A DNA stretch of 64,000 nt from Desulfurivibrio dismutans (GTDB lineage: Bacteria; Desulfobacterota; Desulfobulbia; Desulfobulbales; Desulfurivibrionaceae), in NCBI RefSeq assembly GCF_029210385.1, contig NZ_JARGDQ010000005.1, forward strand, positions 62,001 to 126,000, given 5' to 3'. The position numbers and the translations under genes are program-made. Of the stretch, positions 53,673-61,829 are shown in pieces. Position 1 is the first letter of the stretch; each line of letters starts with the position of its first letter. The notes beneath the pieces were generated by a model. It did no database searches. It had not been told where the DNA came from and was given only the letters and a program-made list of their open reading frames with translations.

Positions 53673-54737
53673 ATGAGGGTCCTGATATTGGTTGGTCGGT
53701 TTCATCCCAACCTTACAGAATGGGTTGCCGCGTTTCGTCAGGAAGGATGGAGTGTTTCTGTCATTGCCGGCGGTGGGGCCGTGAACAGGGTTCAGCGAGT
53801 AGAGCCGCGTATTATTCCCCCGAAGACAGTGAGCGAGACTCTGGCAAAGCAGATAGCCGAAGAGATTCAGCCTGACCTGGTTATCATCCGTAGCAAGAGT
53901 CATGAATTTCGACGTATTGTCAGGGCGGCCCGACGCCGAGGAGCATCCGCCATTTACTACGATCAGCGACCTTACCTTCGTCCTGCCGGCATCCGGGGAT
54001 TCTATCGGGAAGTACGATTGGCTTTTAAGCGGGCCAGGCTTGGCCATCCCCGCGTAGGCATTACCACCACCCGTGGCCAGGGAGATGTGCCACGTCTCTG
54101 GCGCCACTGGGTTCGAGTCCCCATGCCGGTTCCAGACAGGGTGACTGAGCGGCCATATTTTCGGGACGGAATCCCTACGGTGTTAATGGTGGGGCGACTG
54201 GCCAATAAAAAGAAGCGACATTTGTGGGTGCTTGATGCTCTGGAGTCTTTCGGCGGGCCATATCGGCTGCTGGTGGCTGGGGCCGGTGATGACAGTCACA
54301 CGACAACTCCCGGTAAAAGGAGTCGTGAATACTACGAGCAAGTGCGAAAAACCCTGAACGCCCCGCAGCACCAAGGCAAAGTGCAACTTTTGGAGGATAT
54401 TCCCCACGAGTCGATGCCGGAGCTTTATCAGCAGGCCGATATTTTCGTGTTACCATCAACCAAAGAGTTATTGGGGATTTCTATTGTTGAGGCGATGGCC
54501 CAAGGTTGTGCCGTGGTGGCTTCCAGTGGGGCCGGAGCCACAGGATATATGACTGATGGCAAGGATGGGCTGATTTTTGCAAGTAGTTCATACGGGGAGT
54601 TTCGGGATTCTTTGCGCAGGCTGTTGGCTGATGCCGATTATACTCGTTCTTTAGGGCAGAACGCTGCCACAACCATCCGCGAACATCACCGGCATGCAGA
54701 TTTTGTCGATCAAATCAAAAAAACCGCCGGCTTTTGA
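53673..54737 (+). CDS. Family 4 glycosyltransferase (4)
   Basis: 354 residues, GT-B: RVLILVGRFHPNLTEWVAAF at the N-terminus, LMVGRLANKKKRHLWVLDAL for donor binding and IFVLPSTKELLGISIVEAMA (EX7E). It is less like the other three paralogs and lacks the TDCPSGP block. Base composition looks lower in GC than the flanking genes, which may reflect transfer. GAGGAGG precedes the ATG. FkbM follows immediately. Acceptor and sugar unknown. Confidence 0.88.
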   Translation: MRVLILVGRFHPNLTEWVAAFRQEGWSVSVIAGGGAVNRVQRVEPRIIPPKTVSETLAKQIAEEIQPDLVIIRSKSHEFRRIVRAARRRGASAIYYDQRPYLRPAGIRGFYREVRLAFKRARLGHPRVGITTTRGQGDVPRLWRHWVRVPMPVPDRVTERPYFRDGIPTVLMVGRLANKKKRHLWVLDALESFGGPYRLLVAGAGDDSHTTTPGKRSREYYEQVRKTLNAPQHQGKVQLLEDIPHESMPELYQQADIFVLPSTKELLGISIVEAMAQGCAVVASSGAGATGYMTDGKDGLIFASSSYGEFRDSLRRLLADADYTRSLGQNAATTIREHHRHADFVDQIKKTAGF

Positions 54738-54760
54738 CCTATTTAGCGCAGGAGAGTTAT

Positions 54761-55525
54761 ATGGGAGATTTTCGATCATGGCTGTGCCGTACAGCTGAAA
54801 AAAAGGCCGCCAAGCTGGCCCGAAAATCAGCCTTGGAAGGATTGTTTGCGGGTTTGCTGGAGCAGTACTGTCGGTTGCACGAAGCCCATGGTGGCGCGAG
54901 GTTTCTCCAGATCGGGGCCAATGATGGTAAAACCAATGACCCCCTCTTTCCCTGCATCAAGAAGTTCAGGCTTGCAGGGATTTGCGTGGAGCCACTGCCG
55001 GAAGCCTTTGAGATACTGCGTGAAACGTACCGGGAACATTCGAACGTCGTCCTGGTGCAGCGGGCCATAGGATCCAGCGAGGAGATGATGAAGCTGTATG
55101 TGGCGGGTCTGCCTGAAAACGCAACGGTTGCGGAGCGTCTGGATGCTTCCCGGAAGGCGACATTCTCAAAGGAAAGTGCCATCGCCAAAACAAAAAAGGA
55201 ATGTGGACTGGGTAGTGATCAGGAAGTCGAGGCCAGGCTTGAGATTTGCCATGTAAAGACCACGACGTTGCCGGGCTTGCTGGCGGAATATGGCCATCCC
55301 AGGGTGGATATTCTGCAAATTGATGCCGAAGGCGAGGATTGGAATATTCTTCAGCAGGTGGCGGTATTGCCGGCGCTCCCATCCCTGGTGAATCTCGAGC
55401 ATAAAGGATTGAGCCAAAAAGCTCGGCATGAGATGCACACCTGGTTTGCCAGGGCCGGGTATTTGTGGTTTGAACATGGCCGGGATACCTGCGCTCTGCG
55501 GCCTGCTCTGGCCGGTATTTCTTGA
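54761..55525 (+). CDS. FkbM-family methyltransferase
   Basis: About 254 residues from ATG 54761 (GGAGAG upstream); the frame starts earlier at a TTG that overlaps the GT stop. ARFLQIGANDGKTNDPLF is the SAM-binding glycine motif, AGICVEPLPEAFEILRET the second strand, and PRVDILQIDAEGEDWNILQQ the typical FkbM motif. It methylates a hydroxyl of a sugar or polyketide; here a polysaccharide residue is likely. It lies between two GT4 genes. Confidence 0.9.
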   Translation: MGDFRSWLCRTAEKKAAKLARKSALEGLFAGLLEQYCRLHEAHGGARFLQIGANDGKTNDPLFPCIKKFRLAGICVEPLPEAFEILRETYREHSNVVLVQRAIGSSEEMMKLYVAGLPENATVAERLDASRKATFSKESAIAKTKKECGLGSDQEVEARLEICHVKTTTLPGLLAEYGHPRVDILQIDAEGEDWNILQQVAVLPALPSLVNLEHKGLSQKARHEMHTWFARAGYLWFEHGRDTCALRPALAGIS

Positions 55526-55585
55526 GGCGACGGCTATGGAACCAAATGTTGCCACAGCAGACACCACCCTCAAGGTAAGTCAACA

Positions 55586-56689
55586 ATGAGCCGGCATTTG
55601 GCATTGCTGTTTGCCACCTCTGGTCACAGCGGGGTTGACCGGGTGGTACAGAACCTGCTGCCGGAATTTGGTCGTACTCCTCACCGCTTTGACCTGCTGC
55701 TGATTCGGGGACATGGGCCCTACCTCGATACGGTGCCGGACAATATCAGGGTGATTCGGTTGCCGGTGGGCAGTAAAAAGACGGTGCTGCCGTGCCTGTT
55801 CTGGTACTTGTGGCGCCATCGGCCCGAGGCGATGCTGACCGCCAACCATGAACTCAACCGGGCCTTGCTGCTGGCGCGCAGGATTACCGGGGTGCCGACG
55901 CGGGTGGTGATCCGCATGGGGATGTCGGTGAGTGCCAAGGGCCGAGATTTGCAACCGGCACAACGCGATGCCCTGTTCGCCTCCATGCGACGCTGGTATC
56001 CCCTGGCGGATGCAGCCGTTACCCCGTCACAGGGGGTGGGTGATGATCTGGTGAAAATTGCCGGAGTGCAACCCGGACGTCTGTCGGTGATCCGTAACCC
56101 CATTGTTAATGAGCGCTTTTTCCAGCTTGCCGAGGAGCCGGTGGAGCATTCATGGTATGGCGATACCGATTGGCCGGTGATTCTGGGGGTTGGCTCGCTG
56201 GAGCCGCGTAAGGATTTTACCACCTTGATTAAGGCCTTTGCCGTGGTGCGGGCCGAGCGGCGCTGTCGGTTGATTATCCTTGGCAAAGGCCGACAAAGGT
56301 CCGACTTGCTGGCCTTGGCTGCGCAACTTGGCGTGGCAGAAGATGTAGATCTGCCCGGTTTTGATCCTAATCCGTATCGGCACATGCGTCGCGCCGGATT
56401 GTTTGTGCTGGCGTCGCAGAGAGAGGGGGCTTCCGCCGTGGTGGTGGAGGCACTGGCCTGTGGGACTCCCGTGGTGTCGACGGATTGCCCCAGCGGACCG
56501 GCTGAGACCCTGGCCAACGGGCGTTATGGCCGGTTGGTGCCGGTGGGGGATGTTGCAAAGATGGCTAAAGCGATTAATGCTACCCTGGATTATCCGCCCG
56601 ATCCTGATTATTTGCGACAGGCGGTTGTCGCCAATCGCACGGAAGTTGTTGCTCGTCGTTATCTCGCCGCTTTGGGTGTAAGTGATTAA
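55586..56689 (+). CDS. Family 4 glycosyltransferase (5)
   Basis: 367 residues, GT-B paralog of 41446 and 47818: N-terminal FATSGHSGVDRVVQNLLPEF, donor-binding LGVGSLEPRKDFTTLIKAFA and the EX7E-type LFVLASQREGASAVVVEALA, then TDCPSGPAETLANGRYGRLV. The start ATG has AAGG upstream. It ends the LPS glycosyltransferase run; an interval of about 250 nt separates it from cysC. No functional detail beyond glycosyl transfer can be given. Confidence 0.9.
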   Translation: MSRHLALLFATSGHSGVDRVVQNLLPEFGRTPHRFDLLLIRGHGPYLDTVPDNIRVIRLPVGSKKTVLPCLFWYLWRHRPEAMLTANHELNRALLLARRITGVPTRVVIRMGMSVSAKGRDLQPAQRDALFASMRRWYPLADAAVTPSQGVGDDLVKIAGVQPGRLSVIRNPIVNERFFQLAEEPVEHSWYGDTDWPVILGVGSLEPRKDFTTLIKAFAVVRAERRCRLIILGKGRQRSDLLALAAQLGVAEDVDLPGFDPNPYRHMRRAGLFVLASQREGASAVVVEALACGTPVVSTDCPSGPAETLANGRYGRLVPVGDVAKMAKAINATLDYPPDPDYLRQAVVANRTEVVARRYLAALGVSD

Positions 56690-56943
56690 AACACGACATC
56701 TTAAAGAGATCGGCGGCGTTTTTTTGGGGTGATAGCATGAGAGGTTGTCGCTGGTGACTGGCGGGGCGAAAACAATCTTCTGATTGACAATCTACCCGGA
56801 AGCAGCTAAGAATCGACGCGGCTTTTTGCAATGCCGACAATTTTGGGGCAAAATCTGCCAGACTCCTTTTTTGCTTTCCCCGTGAGCTCCCCATGCCCCG
56901 CCGGAGCGAGTCAAATTAAATAATTACACCCATTTTTGATTTT

Positions 56944-57546
56944 ATGAAAAGCCCCAACACCGTCCCCTATCGGGGAAAAATTAACAGTGAATTACGGCAA
57001 AAACTGCTTGGTCAGAAAAGTATGGTTATGTGGTTTACCGGCCTTTCCGGATCCGGCAAATCCACCATCGCCCATGCGGTGGAAGAAAAACTGTATGAGC
57101 TGGGCCGCCTGTCCTATGTGTTTGATGGTGATAATGTCCGTCATGGTCTGTGCAGCGATCTGAGCTTTTCCCCCGAGGGGAGGGCGGAGAACCTGCGCCG
57201 GATCTCGGAAATGGTCCGGCTCTTTCTCGATGCCGGAATTATCTGCCTGACAGCCTTTATTTCCCCCCTGCGGGCCGACCGCCAAAAGTGTCGAGAGTTG
57301 ATCGACTGCGGCCGTTTTTTCGAGGTTTATGTCAAGTGTTCCTTGGACGAATGTGAAAGGCGGGATGTCAAAGGCCTGTACAAAATGGCCCGGCAGGGTA
57401 AGATCAAGAATTACACTGGAATTTCGGCCCCTTATGAAGAGCCCCAGGAGCCGGATCTGGTGTTGGATACCTGTGAGCAATCGCTTGAAGAGTGCGTAGA
57501 TGCCACTGTTGACTTTATTATGGCCAAGATGCACGGCACCCGATGA
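56944..57546 (+). CDS. cysC: Adenylylsulfate (APS) kinase
   Basis: 200 residues. Walker A GLSGSGKST at residues 33-41, then FDGDNVRHGLCSDLSFSPEG, LTAFISPLRADR and ARQGKIKNYTGISAPYEEP, which are all CysC motifs. It phosphorylates APS to PAPS, the sulfate donor for the seven sulfotransferases nearby. No ATP sulfurylase (sat/cysND) is present in the window. The kinase-like gene at 57543 overlaps its stop by ATGA, so PAPS supply is tied to that gene's expression. Confidence 0.95.
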   Translation: MKSPNTVPYRGKINSELRQKLLGQKSMVMWFTGLSGSGKSTIAHAVEEKLYELGRLSYVFDGDNVRHGLCSDLSFSPEGRAENLRRISEMVRLFLDAGIICLTAFISPLRADRQKCRELIDCGRFFEVYVKCSLDECERRDVKGLYKMARQGKIKNYTGISAPYEEPQEPDLVLDTCEQSLEECVDATVDFIMAKMHGTR

Positions 57547-58931
57547 GCGATGAACATCTGGCCGACCGCCGGTTTGACCTGGGCCGGGATGGGATTCTTT
57601 ATACCAAAAGGGTTTTCCACCGGTACCCCGGCAAACGGGCGTTGGTTCATGGTCAGCTCAACGGTGTGCCGGTGGTGGCCAAGTTCTATGTGGCGCCGGT
57701 GGCACAGGCCTATGAATGGTACCGCGGGCTCCGTGGCACCAAGGCATTGATCCGGTCGGGGGTGGCGACTCCGGCCCTTCACTATGCGGGTTATCGCTCC
57801 GAGGTCAGTGCCTGGCTGACGGTTCAGGAGTGGATCGAGGCCGACGAGTTTTGGCCGCCGGCGGAAGATGAGCACAGCGGTGCGGCGCATGCCCGTCTGA
57901 TTCAGACCCTGGTCACTCATCATCTGGCGGGAATCATTCAAAACGATCTCAACTGGCTGAACTTCATTCCCCACCAGGGGAGCCTTTACGCCATTGATGG
58001 TGATCGGGTCCGCCGCCAGCGTTCGCCTCTTGGCCCAAGGCAGGGTTTGGGGCATCTGGTTCGGCTCTATGCCTCAAAGAGCAAGTTGCCCGAAACCACG
58101 GTGCGGGAAGGTTTTCGGCAATACATGGAGCTGCGCCGGTGGTCTTTCGGCAGTGTCGACGAGGAGCGCTTCATCGCCCGGGTTCAGCGGGCCCGGCGGC
58201 GGCATGCGGAAGAGGTCGCTCATCGCGCCTGTCGGGGCTGGAAACATTACCCGCGAAGACGGCATGATGGGTTCACGATTATTCGTGACCGTCGCTGCCT
58301 CGACCAGGCTCAAGCCCGCCGCTTGCTGGCATCCCTGCGTAAAGAATCCGAAACGCAACCGAACGGTGGCACCATTGAGCAGGATGGCCGGACCGTGCGC
58401 TGGCAGCCCATTGGTGAGATTCCTGATCGTATTTCGCCGGTGCAGCAGTGGCTGAATGGCCGCAGGGCCTGCCATACCTGGGTGGCGCTGCTTACCGCTC
58501 ATCGTTTGGGGCTTTTTACAGAGCGTCACTTGGCGCTTATCCTGCCCGGCCTTGTGACCAGGGGAGCGGTGGCCACCGTAATGGTGCAAAAGGCGATTGG
58601 CGCCAGTCCTCTTCCCGACTGTCTGCATGACATGGATACTGAAGATTTGACCAACCTGCTGGGGCAGCTTCATGACCGGCTTGCGGTCATGAAGGCAAGC
58701 CGGATCACCATTGGCCCTGCCGGTCTGTCTGCTTTCGGCTGGGACGGCCGGCGGCTGCATATCATCGACGCCCTGGCCATTGAGTTGTATCCTCTCCGGC
58801 GCTCCGGCTTTACAGGCCATTGGCGTTGTTTTCTTGAGGAATTGCAAAAGGATCTGGTTGCCGCCGGGGTAGTTCCGTCTGAATTAACTGTTTTTGCACC
58901 AATTGTTCAAGCGGAGCTGCACGTGGATTGA
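57543..58931 (+). CDS. LPS-kinase-like protein with two tandem kinase-type regions
   Basis: 462 residues. The N-terminal half has a kinase-type catalytic loop GIIQNDLNWLNFIPHQG followed by SLYAIDGDRVRR (DxD), the InaA/Kdo-kinase form. The C-terminal half shows a second, degenerate copy: LLGQLHDRLAVMKASRIT with FGWDGRRLHIIDALAI but no catalytic Asp-Asn pair in the expected place. The two copies resemble tandem LPS kinases. It is translationally coupled to cysC, linking sulfation supply with core phosphorylation. Substrate unknown; an intrinsic terminator follows. Confidence 0.72.
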   Translation: MSDEHLADRRFDLGRDGILYTKRVFHRYPGKRALVHGQLNGVPVVAKFYVAPVAQAYEWYRGLRGTKALIRSGVATPALHYAGYRSEVSAWLTVQEWIEADEFWPPAEDEHSGAAHARLIQTLVTHHLAGIIQNDLNWLNFIPHQGSLYAIDGDRVRRQRSPLGPRQGLGHLVRLYASKSKLPETTVREGFRQYMELRRWSFGSVDEERFIARVQRARRRHAEEVAHRACRGWKHYPRRRHDGFTIIRDRRCLDQAQARRLLASLRKESETQPNGGTIEQDGRTVRWQPIGEIPDRISPVQQWLNGRRACHTWVALLTAHRLGLFTERHLALILPGLVTRGAVATVMVQKAIGASPLPDCLHDMDTEDLTNLLGQLHDRLAVMKASRITIGPAGLSAFGWDGRRLHIIDALAIELYPLRRSGFTGHWRCFLEELQKDLVAAGVVPSELTVFAPIVQAELHVD

Positions 58932-58976
58932 TGCAAAGCCAGTTCACTGCTGTTGCCCCGGATAAGCTTGCACAAG

Positions 58977-59025
58977 AATGCCCGCTTTCCCCTCATGGAA
59001 AAGCGGGGAAAAGCGGGCATTTTTA
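58977..59025 (+). terminator. Strong intrinsic terminator after the tandem-kinase gene
   Basis: Left arm AATGCCCGCTTTCCCC and right arm GGGGAAAAGCGGGCATT pair with one bulged A and a loop of about 12 nt, followed by TTTTA. It is 45 nt after the CDS stop, before the converging tRNA gene. It may also block transcription coming from the tRNA side. Confidence 0.8.
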
Positions 59026-59055
59026 GCGGCATCTAGTTGATGCCGGTTATTGCTG

Positions 59056-59132
59056 TGGGGTGAGCGATGGGACTTGAACCCACGACCTCCGGGGCCACAA
59101 CCCGGTGCTCTAACCAACTGAGCCACGCCCAC
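59056..59132 (-). tRNA. tRNA-His (anticodon GTG)
   Basis: Read on the minus strand: acceptor GTGGGCG pairs with CGCTCAC (one G-U pair), D-arm GCTC/GAGC, anticodon stem CCGGG with loop TTGTGGC giving anticodon GTG, and T-arm GTGGG-TTCAAGT-CCCAT. Discriminator C73 and an encoded CCA follow, and the base before G1 is G, the G-1 typical of tRNA-His. The fold is complete. Confidence 0.97.
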
Positions 59133-59182
59133 CACAGGTTTCCGGAACCATCAGCCGGGGCGAACGGTGCCGGAAGGTTATT

Positions 59183-59211
59183 TATATAGCTAATGCCTCC
59201 CGGTTTGGCAA
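59183..59211 (-). promoter_or_regulatory. Candidate tRNA-His promoter
   Basis: On the minus strand TTGCCA (59206-59211) and TATATA (59183-59188) are separated by exactly 17 nt, about 50 nt upstream of the tRNA 5' end. The match and distance fit a sigma-70 stable-RNA promoter. Confidence 0.6.
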
Positions 59212-59223
59212 GGGAAAATCTGT

Positions 59224-59886
59224 TTAGTACCGATAACCGCAATGTTTACAGGTCGGAGCCTGGCTTTTGATGATTTCGGCACAATTGGGACATTCCTTCT
59301 TGTACATGGCTTTAAGCATGGTGCCGATGGCCAGGTTAACCTCCTGTTCCAGTTCGGGGTTGCGGAATTTGTGGTTGCGCAGGGGATCCAGACAGGAAAG
59401 GTCCTGAAATTGGGCCAGCAATTCACAGGCCTGTTTGCGGATGGCCAGGTCGGCATGTTCATCGGTGAGCAGATAAATTACCGGGGCCAGGTCGCCGGCC
59501 TCGACGCAGCCGTCCAGTTTGGCCGCCGCCTCCTTTTCCCTGGCGTGGCGCTGGTTTTGTTGTTGGAGGGCTTCAATATTTACCTCCAGTCCCTTGAAAG
59601 CCTGCTGGCCCCCCACCATCATGGCTTCGCCTTTTTCATTGCCGGGGCAGAGAATATAGCGACAGGAAGCGGCATGGCCGTAGCGGTCTTCAAATTCCTG
59701 CCAGCTTTTCACGTACAGTGAGCACTCGTCGTTAAGACATATAAAGAGAATGTCGGAGCCCCAGCCCAGACCGTCGCCGACATGAAATGGCGGGGCCTGA
59801 CAGCAGGACAGCTGTTGCCGGCAGTGGGGGCAGTAATGTTCCTCCTGCGCCAGGCGCAGGCAGCGTTCGGTGCGATCTTCGATCAT
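59224..59886 (-). CDS. Zinc-ribbon hypothetical protein
   Basis: 220 residues from ATG 59886 (AAGGAGTAACC upstream). It has an N-terminal CPHCRQQLSC cluster with a second Cys region CLNDEC, and a C-terminal zinc ribbon of form CPNCAEIIKSQAPTCKHC. Between them is a helical region (LTDEHADLAIRKQACELLAQ) that resembles HEAT-like helices. I do not recognise the family and assign no function. It stands alone on the minus strand, upstream of the tRNA. Confidence 0.75.
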   Translation of the reverse strand: MIEDRTERCLRLAQEEHYCPHCRQQLSCCQAPPFHVGDGLGWGSDILFICLNDECSLYVKSWQEFEDRYGHAASCRYILCPGNEKGEAMMVGGQQAFKGLEVNIEALQQQNQRHAREKEAAAKLDGCVEAGDLAPVIYLLTDEHADLAIRKQACELLAQFQDLSCLDPLRNHKFRNPELEQEVNLAIGTMLKAMYKKECPNCAEIIKSQAPTCKHCGYRY

Positions 59887-60064
59887 CTTGGTTACTCCTT
59901 GGGGTATTGAAAAAAATGGGGACTTCACCGCAGTGGCGGGCAGGGCAGCCCGGGACAACCAGGGGGCGCTCCGCCACGACGGTGGGTCGATTGCGGTCGA
60001 ACTTGGACCCAGTGAAGGTAATGCACAAAGGTCGCGGGGTCAATGCGAAGTGGTAAAATTGATG

Positions 60065-60166
60065 GCCATGCCAAAACCGCCAAGCGTGTTGGCTGGTAAG
60101 GAGAAAACCGGCCGTTGCCAAGCGTGCCTAGTAGCGACGACGCTTTTGGGGGTGTCGACAAAATCG
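60065..60166 (+). repeat. Dispersed repeat (about 100 nt), copy 4
   Basis: Segments GCCATGCCAAAACCGCCAAG, GTGTTGGCTGGTAAGGAG and CCGTTGCCAAGCGTGCCTAG match copies 1 and 3, and the end carries a CGAC...GTCG stem with the CGCTTTTGGGGG loop. It lies directly upstream of the hairpin array. Confidence 0.8.
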
Positions 60167-60173
60167 CCGGTGC

Positions 60174-60337
60174 CATCATAATTGATGATGTCGCAAAAAG
60201 TCCGTCCATGGACTTTTTGCTCCCCGGAAAGCGGAAACGCGGTTGCCGCTTTCCTTACAAATCAATAGCTTACACAACAATCTATTGATTTGCGCGCCCA
60301 TCCATGGGCGCGTTGATGACTTCTTGCGAAGTCATCA
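60174..60337. repeat. Array of six consecutive hairpins
   Basis: Six inverted repeats follow each other with gaps of 0-5 nt: CATCA/TGATG (60174-60187); GCAAAAAGTCC/GGACTTTTTGC (60193-60220); GGAAAGCGG/CCGCTTTCC (60226-60254); CAAATCAATAG/CTATTGATTTG (60258-60292); CGCGCCCA/TGGGCGCG (60293-60312); TGATGACTTC/GAAGTCATCA (60314-60337). All stems are perfect, the sequences differ, and the loops are 4-13 nt. It is not a CRISPR array, as no identical repeats or spacers are present. Confidence 0.85.
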
Positions 60338-60442
60338 TAATTATGCCGGTACCGATCGGGAACGTATTGTGTTTTGCCGTTTTTGCTTCCCTGAACGGCG
60401 GGCTCGGCGGGTGGCGGATTTTGCTGTGAGCGTCAAAATTCA

Positions 60443-60471
60443 TTGACTTTTCGCCCGCCCCTCAGTAAGTA
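60443..60471 (+). promoter_or_regulatory. Weak candidate promoter upstream of purM
   Basis: TTGACT (60443-60448) and TAAGTA (60466-60471) are 17 nt apart, about 230 nt before purM. Both boxes are imperfect, so this is only a candidate. Confidence 0.25.
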
Positions 60472-60698
60472 TTACTTCTTTGACAGCCCTGGCAAGAGCC
60501 AAGAGGAAAACCCTCGGCGGCCCTGGATTGCCGGGGCTGTTCTCCGTTCAGAGGTTCTGTTAAACTGGTTCCGTGATTTATGCGCAAGCTGCGGCCGGCA
60601 AGTGGTGCTGAGTTGCCCGGCAAATTAAGACCAACCCCGGTCTACTGGCGGTTATCGGTCAGGTCAGGCTGAGTTTTTGGAGTTAAAGAAGAGAATTT

Positions 60699-61763
60699 AT
60701 GGCTAAGAAAGAAAGCTCCCGGTATGCCGAGGCCGGGGTTGATATTGACAAAGGCAATGAGTTCGTTGAACGCATCAAGCCCATGGTTGCTTCTACCTTC
60801 CGTTCCGGGGTACTGACCGGCATCGGCGGATTTGGCGGGCTTTTTGCCCTGGGCAGCGGCAAGTACAAGGATCCGGTGCTGGTTTCTTCCACCGACGGGG
60901 TGGGGACCAAGCTGTTGATCGCCCAAATGTGTAATCGGCATGATACCATCGGTATTGATTTGGTGGCCATGTGTGTCAACGATATTGTGGTTTCCGGGGC
61001 CCAACCGCTGTTTTTCCTGGATTATTTCTCCTCCGGCGGTTTGGATTTGGAAGTGGCCGCCGCCGTGGTGCAGGGGATTGCCAAGGGCTGTGAAATTTCC
61101 CGCTGCTCCCTGATCGGTGGCGAAACCGCTGAGATGCCCGGCATGTATTCCCCCGGTGAGTATGACCTGGCCGGCTTTGTGGTGGGTATCTGCGAGCGGG
61201 ACAAAATCATCGACGGCTCCGATATCCGGGTGGGGGACACCCTGATCGGTCTGGCCTCCAGTGGGGTGCACAGCAACGGTTATTCGCTGGTCCGCAAGAT
61301 CTGCTTTGAAGAGATGAAGCTTTCGGTCAATGATCACATCGAAGAATTTGGTTGCACCCTGGGTGAGGAACTGCTACGGCCCACCCGGATTTACACCGAG
61401 CCGCTGCTCAATCTGATCAAGAATTTCAGGGTTAAGGGGCTGGTGCATATCACCGGCGGCGGCATCATCGACAACCTGCCGCGGGTGTTGCCCAACGGCT
61501 GTAAGGCGGTGCTGGACGGCAAGAGCTGGGAGGTGCCGCCGGTTTTTGAATTTTTACGGCAAAACGGCAAGGTGTCGGCGGAGGAAATGTGCCGGACCTT
61601 CAACAACGGCATCGGCATGGTGGTGGTGGTGGACGCCAAGGAGGCCGACGATGTACGGATGCAGTTGCAGGCGTTGGGGGAGAAACCCTTTGTAATCGGG
61701 GAAATCGCCGCCCGGTCGAAGAAGAAAAAAGATGAGCCGCTGGTAGAAATTGACTGCGATTAA
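60699..61763 (+). CDS. purM: Phosphoribosylformylglycinamidine cyclo-ligase (AIR synthetase)
   Basis: 354 residues. GGFGGLFALGSGKYKDPVLV and SSTDGVGTKLLIAQ are the nucleotide-binding motifs, GGETAEMPGMY and GLASSGVHSNGYSLVR the second half, and HITGGGIIDNLPRVL the typical PurM block. It forms aminoimidazole ribotide in purine synthesis. No other pur gene is adjacent. A strong bidirectional hairpin terminator follows. Confidence 0.97.
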   Translation: MAKKESSRYAEAGVDIDKGNEFVERIKPMVASTFRSGVLTGIGGFGGLFALGSGKYKDPVLVSSTDGVGTKLLIAQMCNRHDTIGIDLVAMCVNDIVVSGAQPLFFLDYFSSGGLDLEVAAAVVQGIAKGCEISRCSLIGGETAEMPGMYSPGEYDLAGFVVGICERDKIIDGSDIRVGDTLIGLASSGVHSNGYSLVRKICFEEMKLSVNDHIEEFGCTLGEELLRPTRIYTEPLLNLIKNFRVKGLVHITGGGIIDNLPRVLPNGCKAVLDGKSWEVPPVFEFLRQNGKVSAEEMCRTFNNGIGMVVVVDAKEADDVRMQLQALGEKPFVIGEIAARSKKKKDEPLVEIDCD

Positions 61764-61790
61764 TTTTTGTTTTTAGGTTTGGTACCTTGT

Positions 61791-61829
61791 AAAAGGCGGT
61801 TTCCGGTTGACGGAACAACCGCCTTTTTT
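61791..61829 (+). terminator. Intrinsic terminator after purM
   Basis: AAAAGGCGGT pairs with ACCGCCTTTT, with an inner TTCCG/CGGAA stem over a 5-nt GTTGA loop, and a T-run completes it. It lies between the convergent purM and MogA/MoaB genes and overlaps the stop of the latter, so it probably serves both directions. Confidence 0.88.

Larger units (their letters stand above)
59887..60698. other. 812-nt intergenic region with repeat and hairpin array
   Basis: No coding region is supported. From left to right: about 170 nt with nothing recognised, a dispersed repeat (60065-60166), six back-to-back hairpins (60174-60337), a weak promoter candidate at 60443, and the purM leader. The individual elements are listed separately. 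Confidence 0.7.

Noticed and set aside
60174-60337. CRISPR array
   Set aside because: The repeated units are palindromes of different sequence with no constant repeat and no spacers; no cas gene is present.
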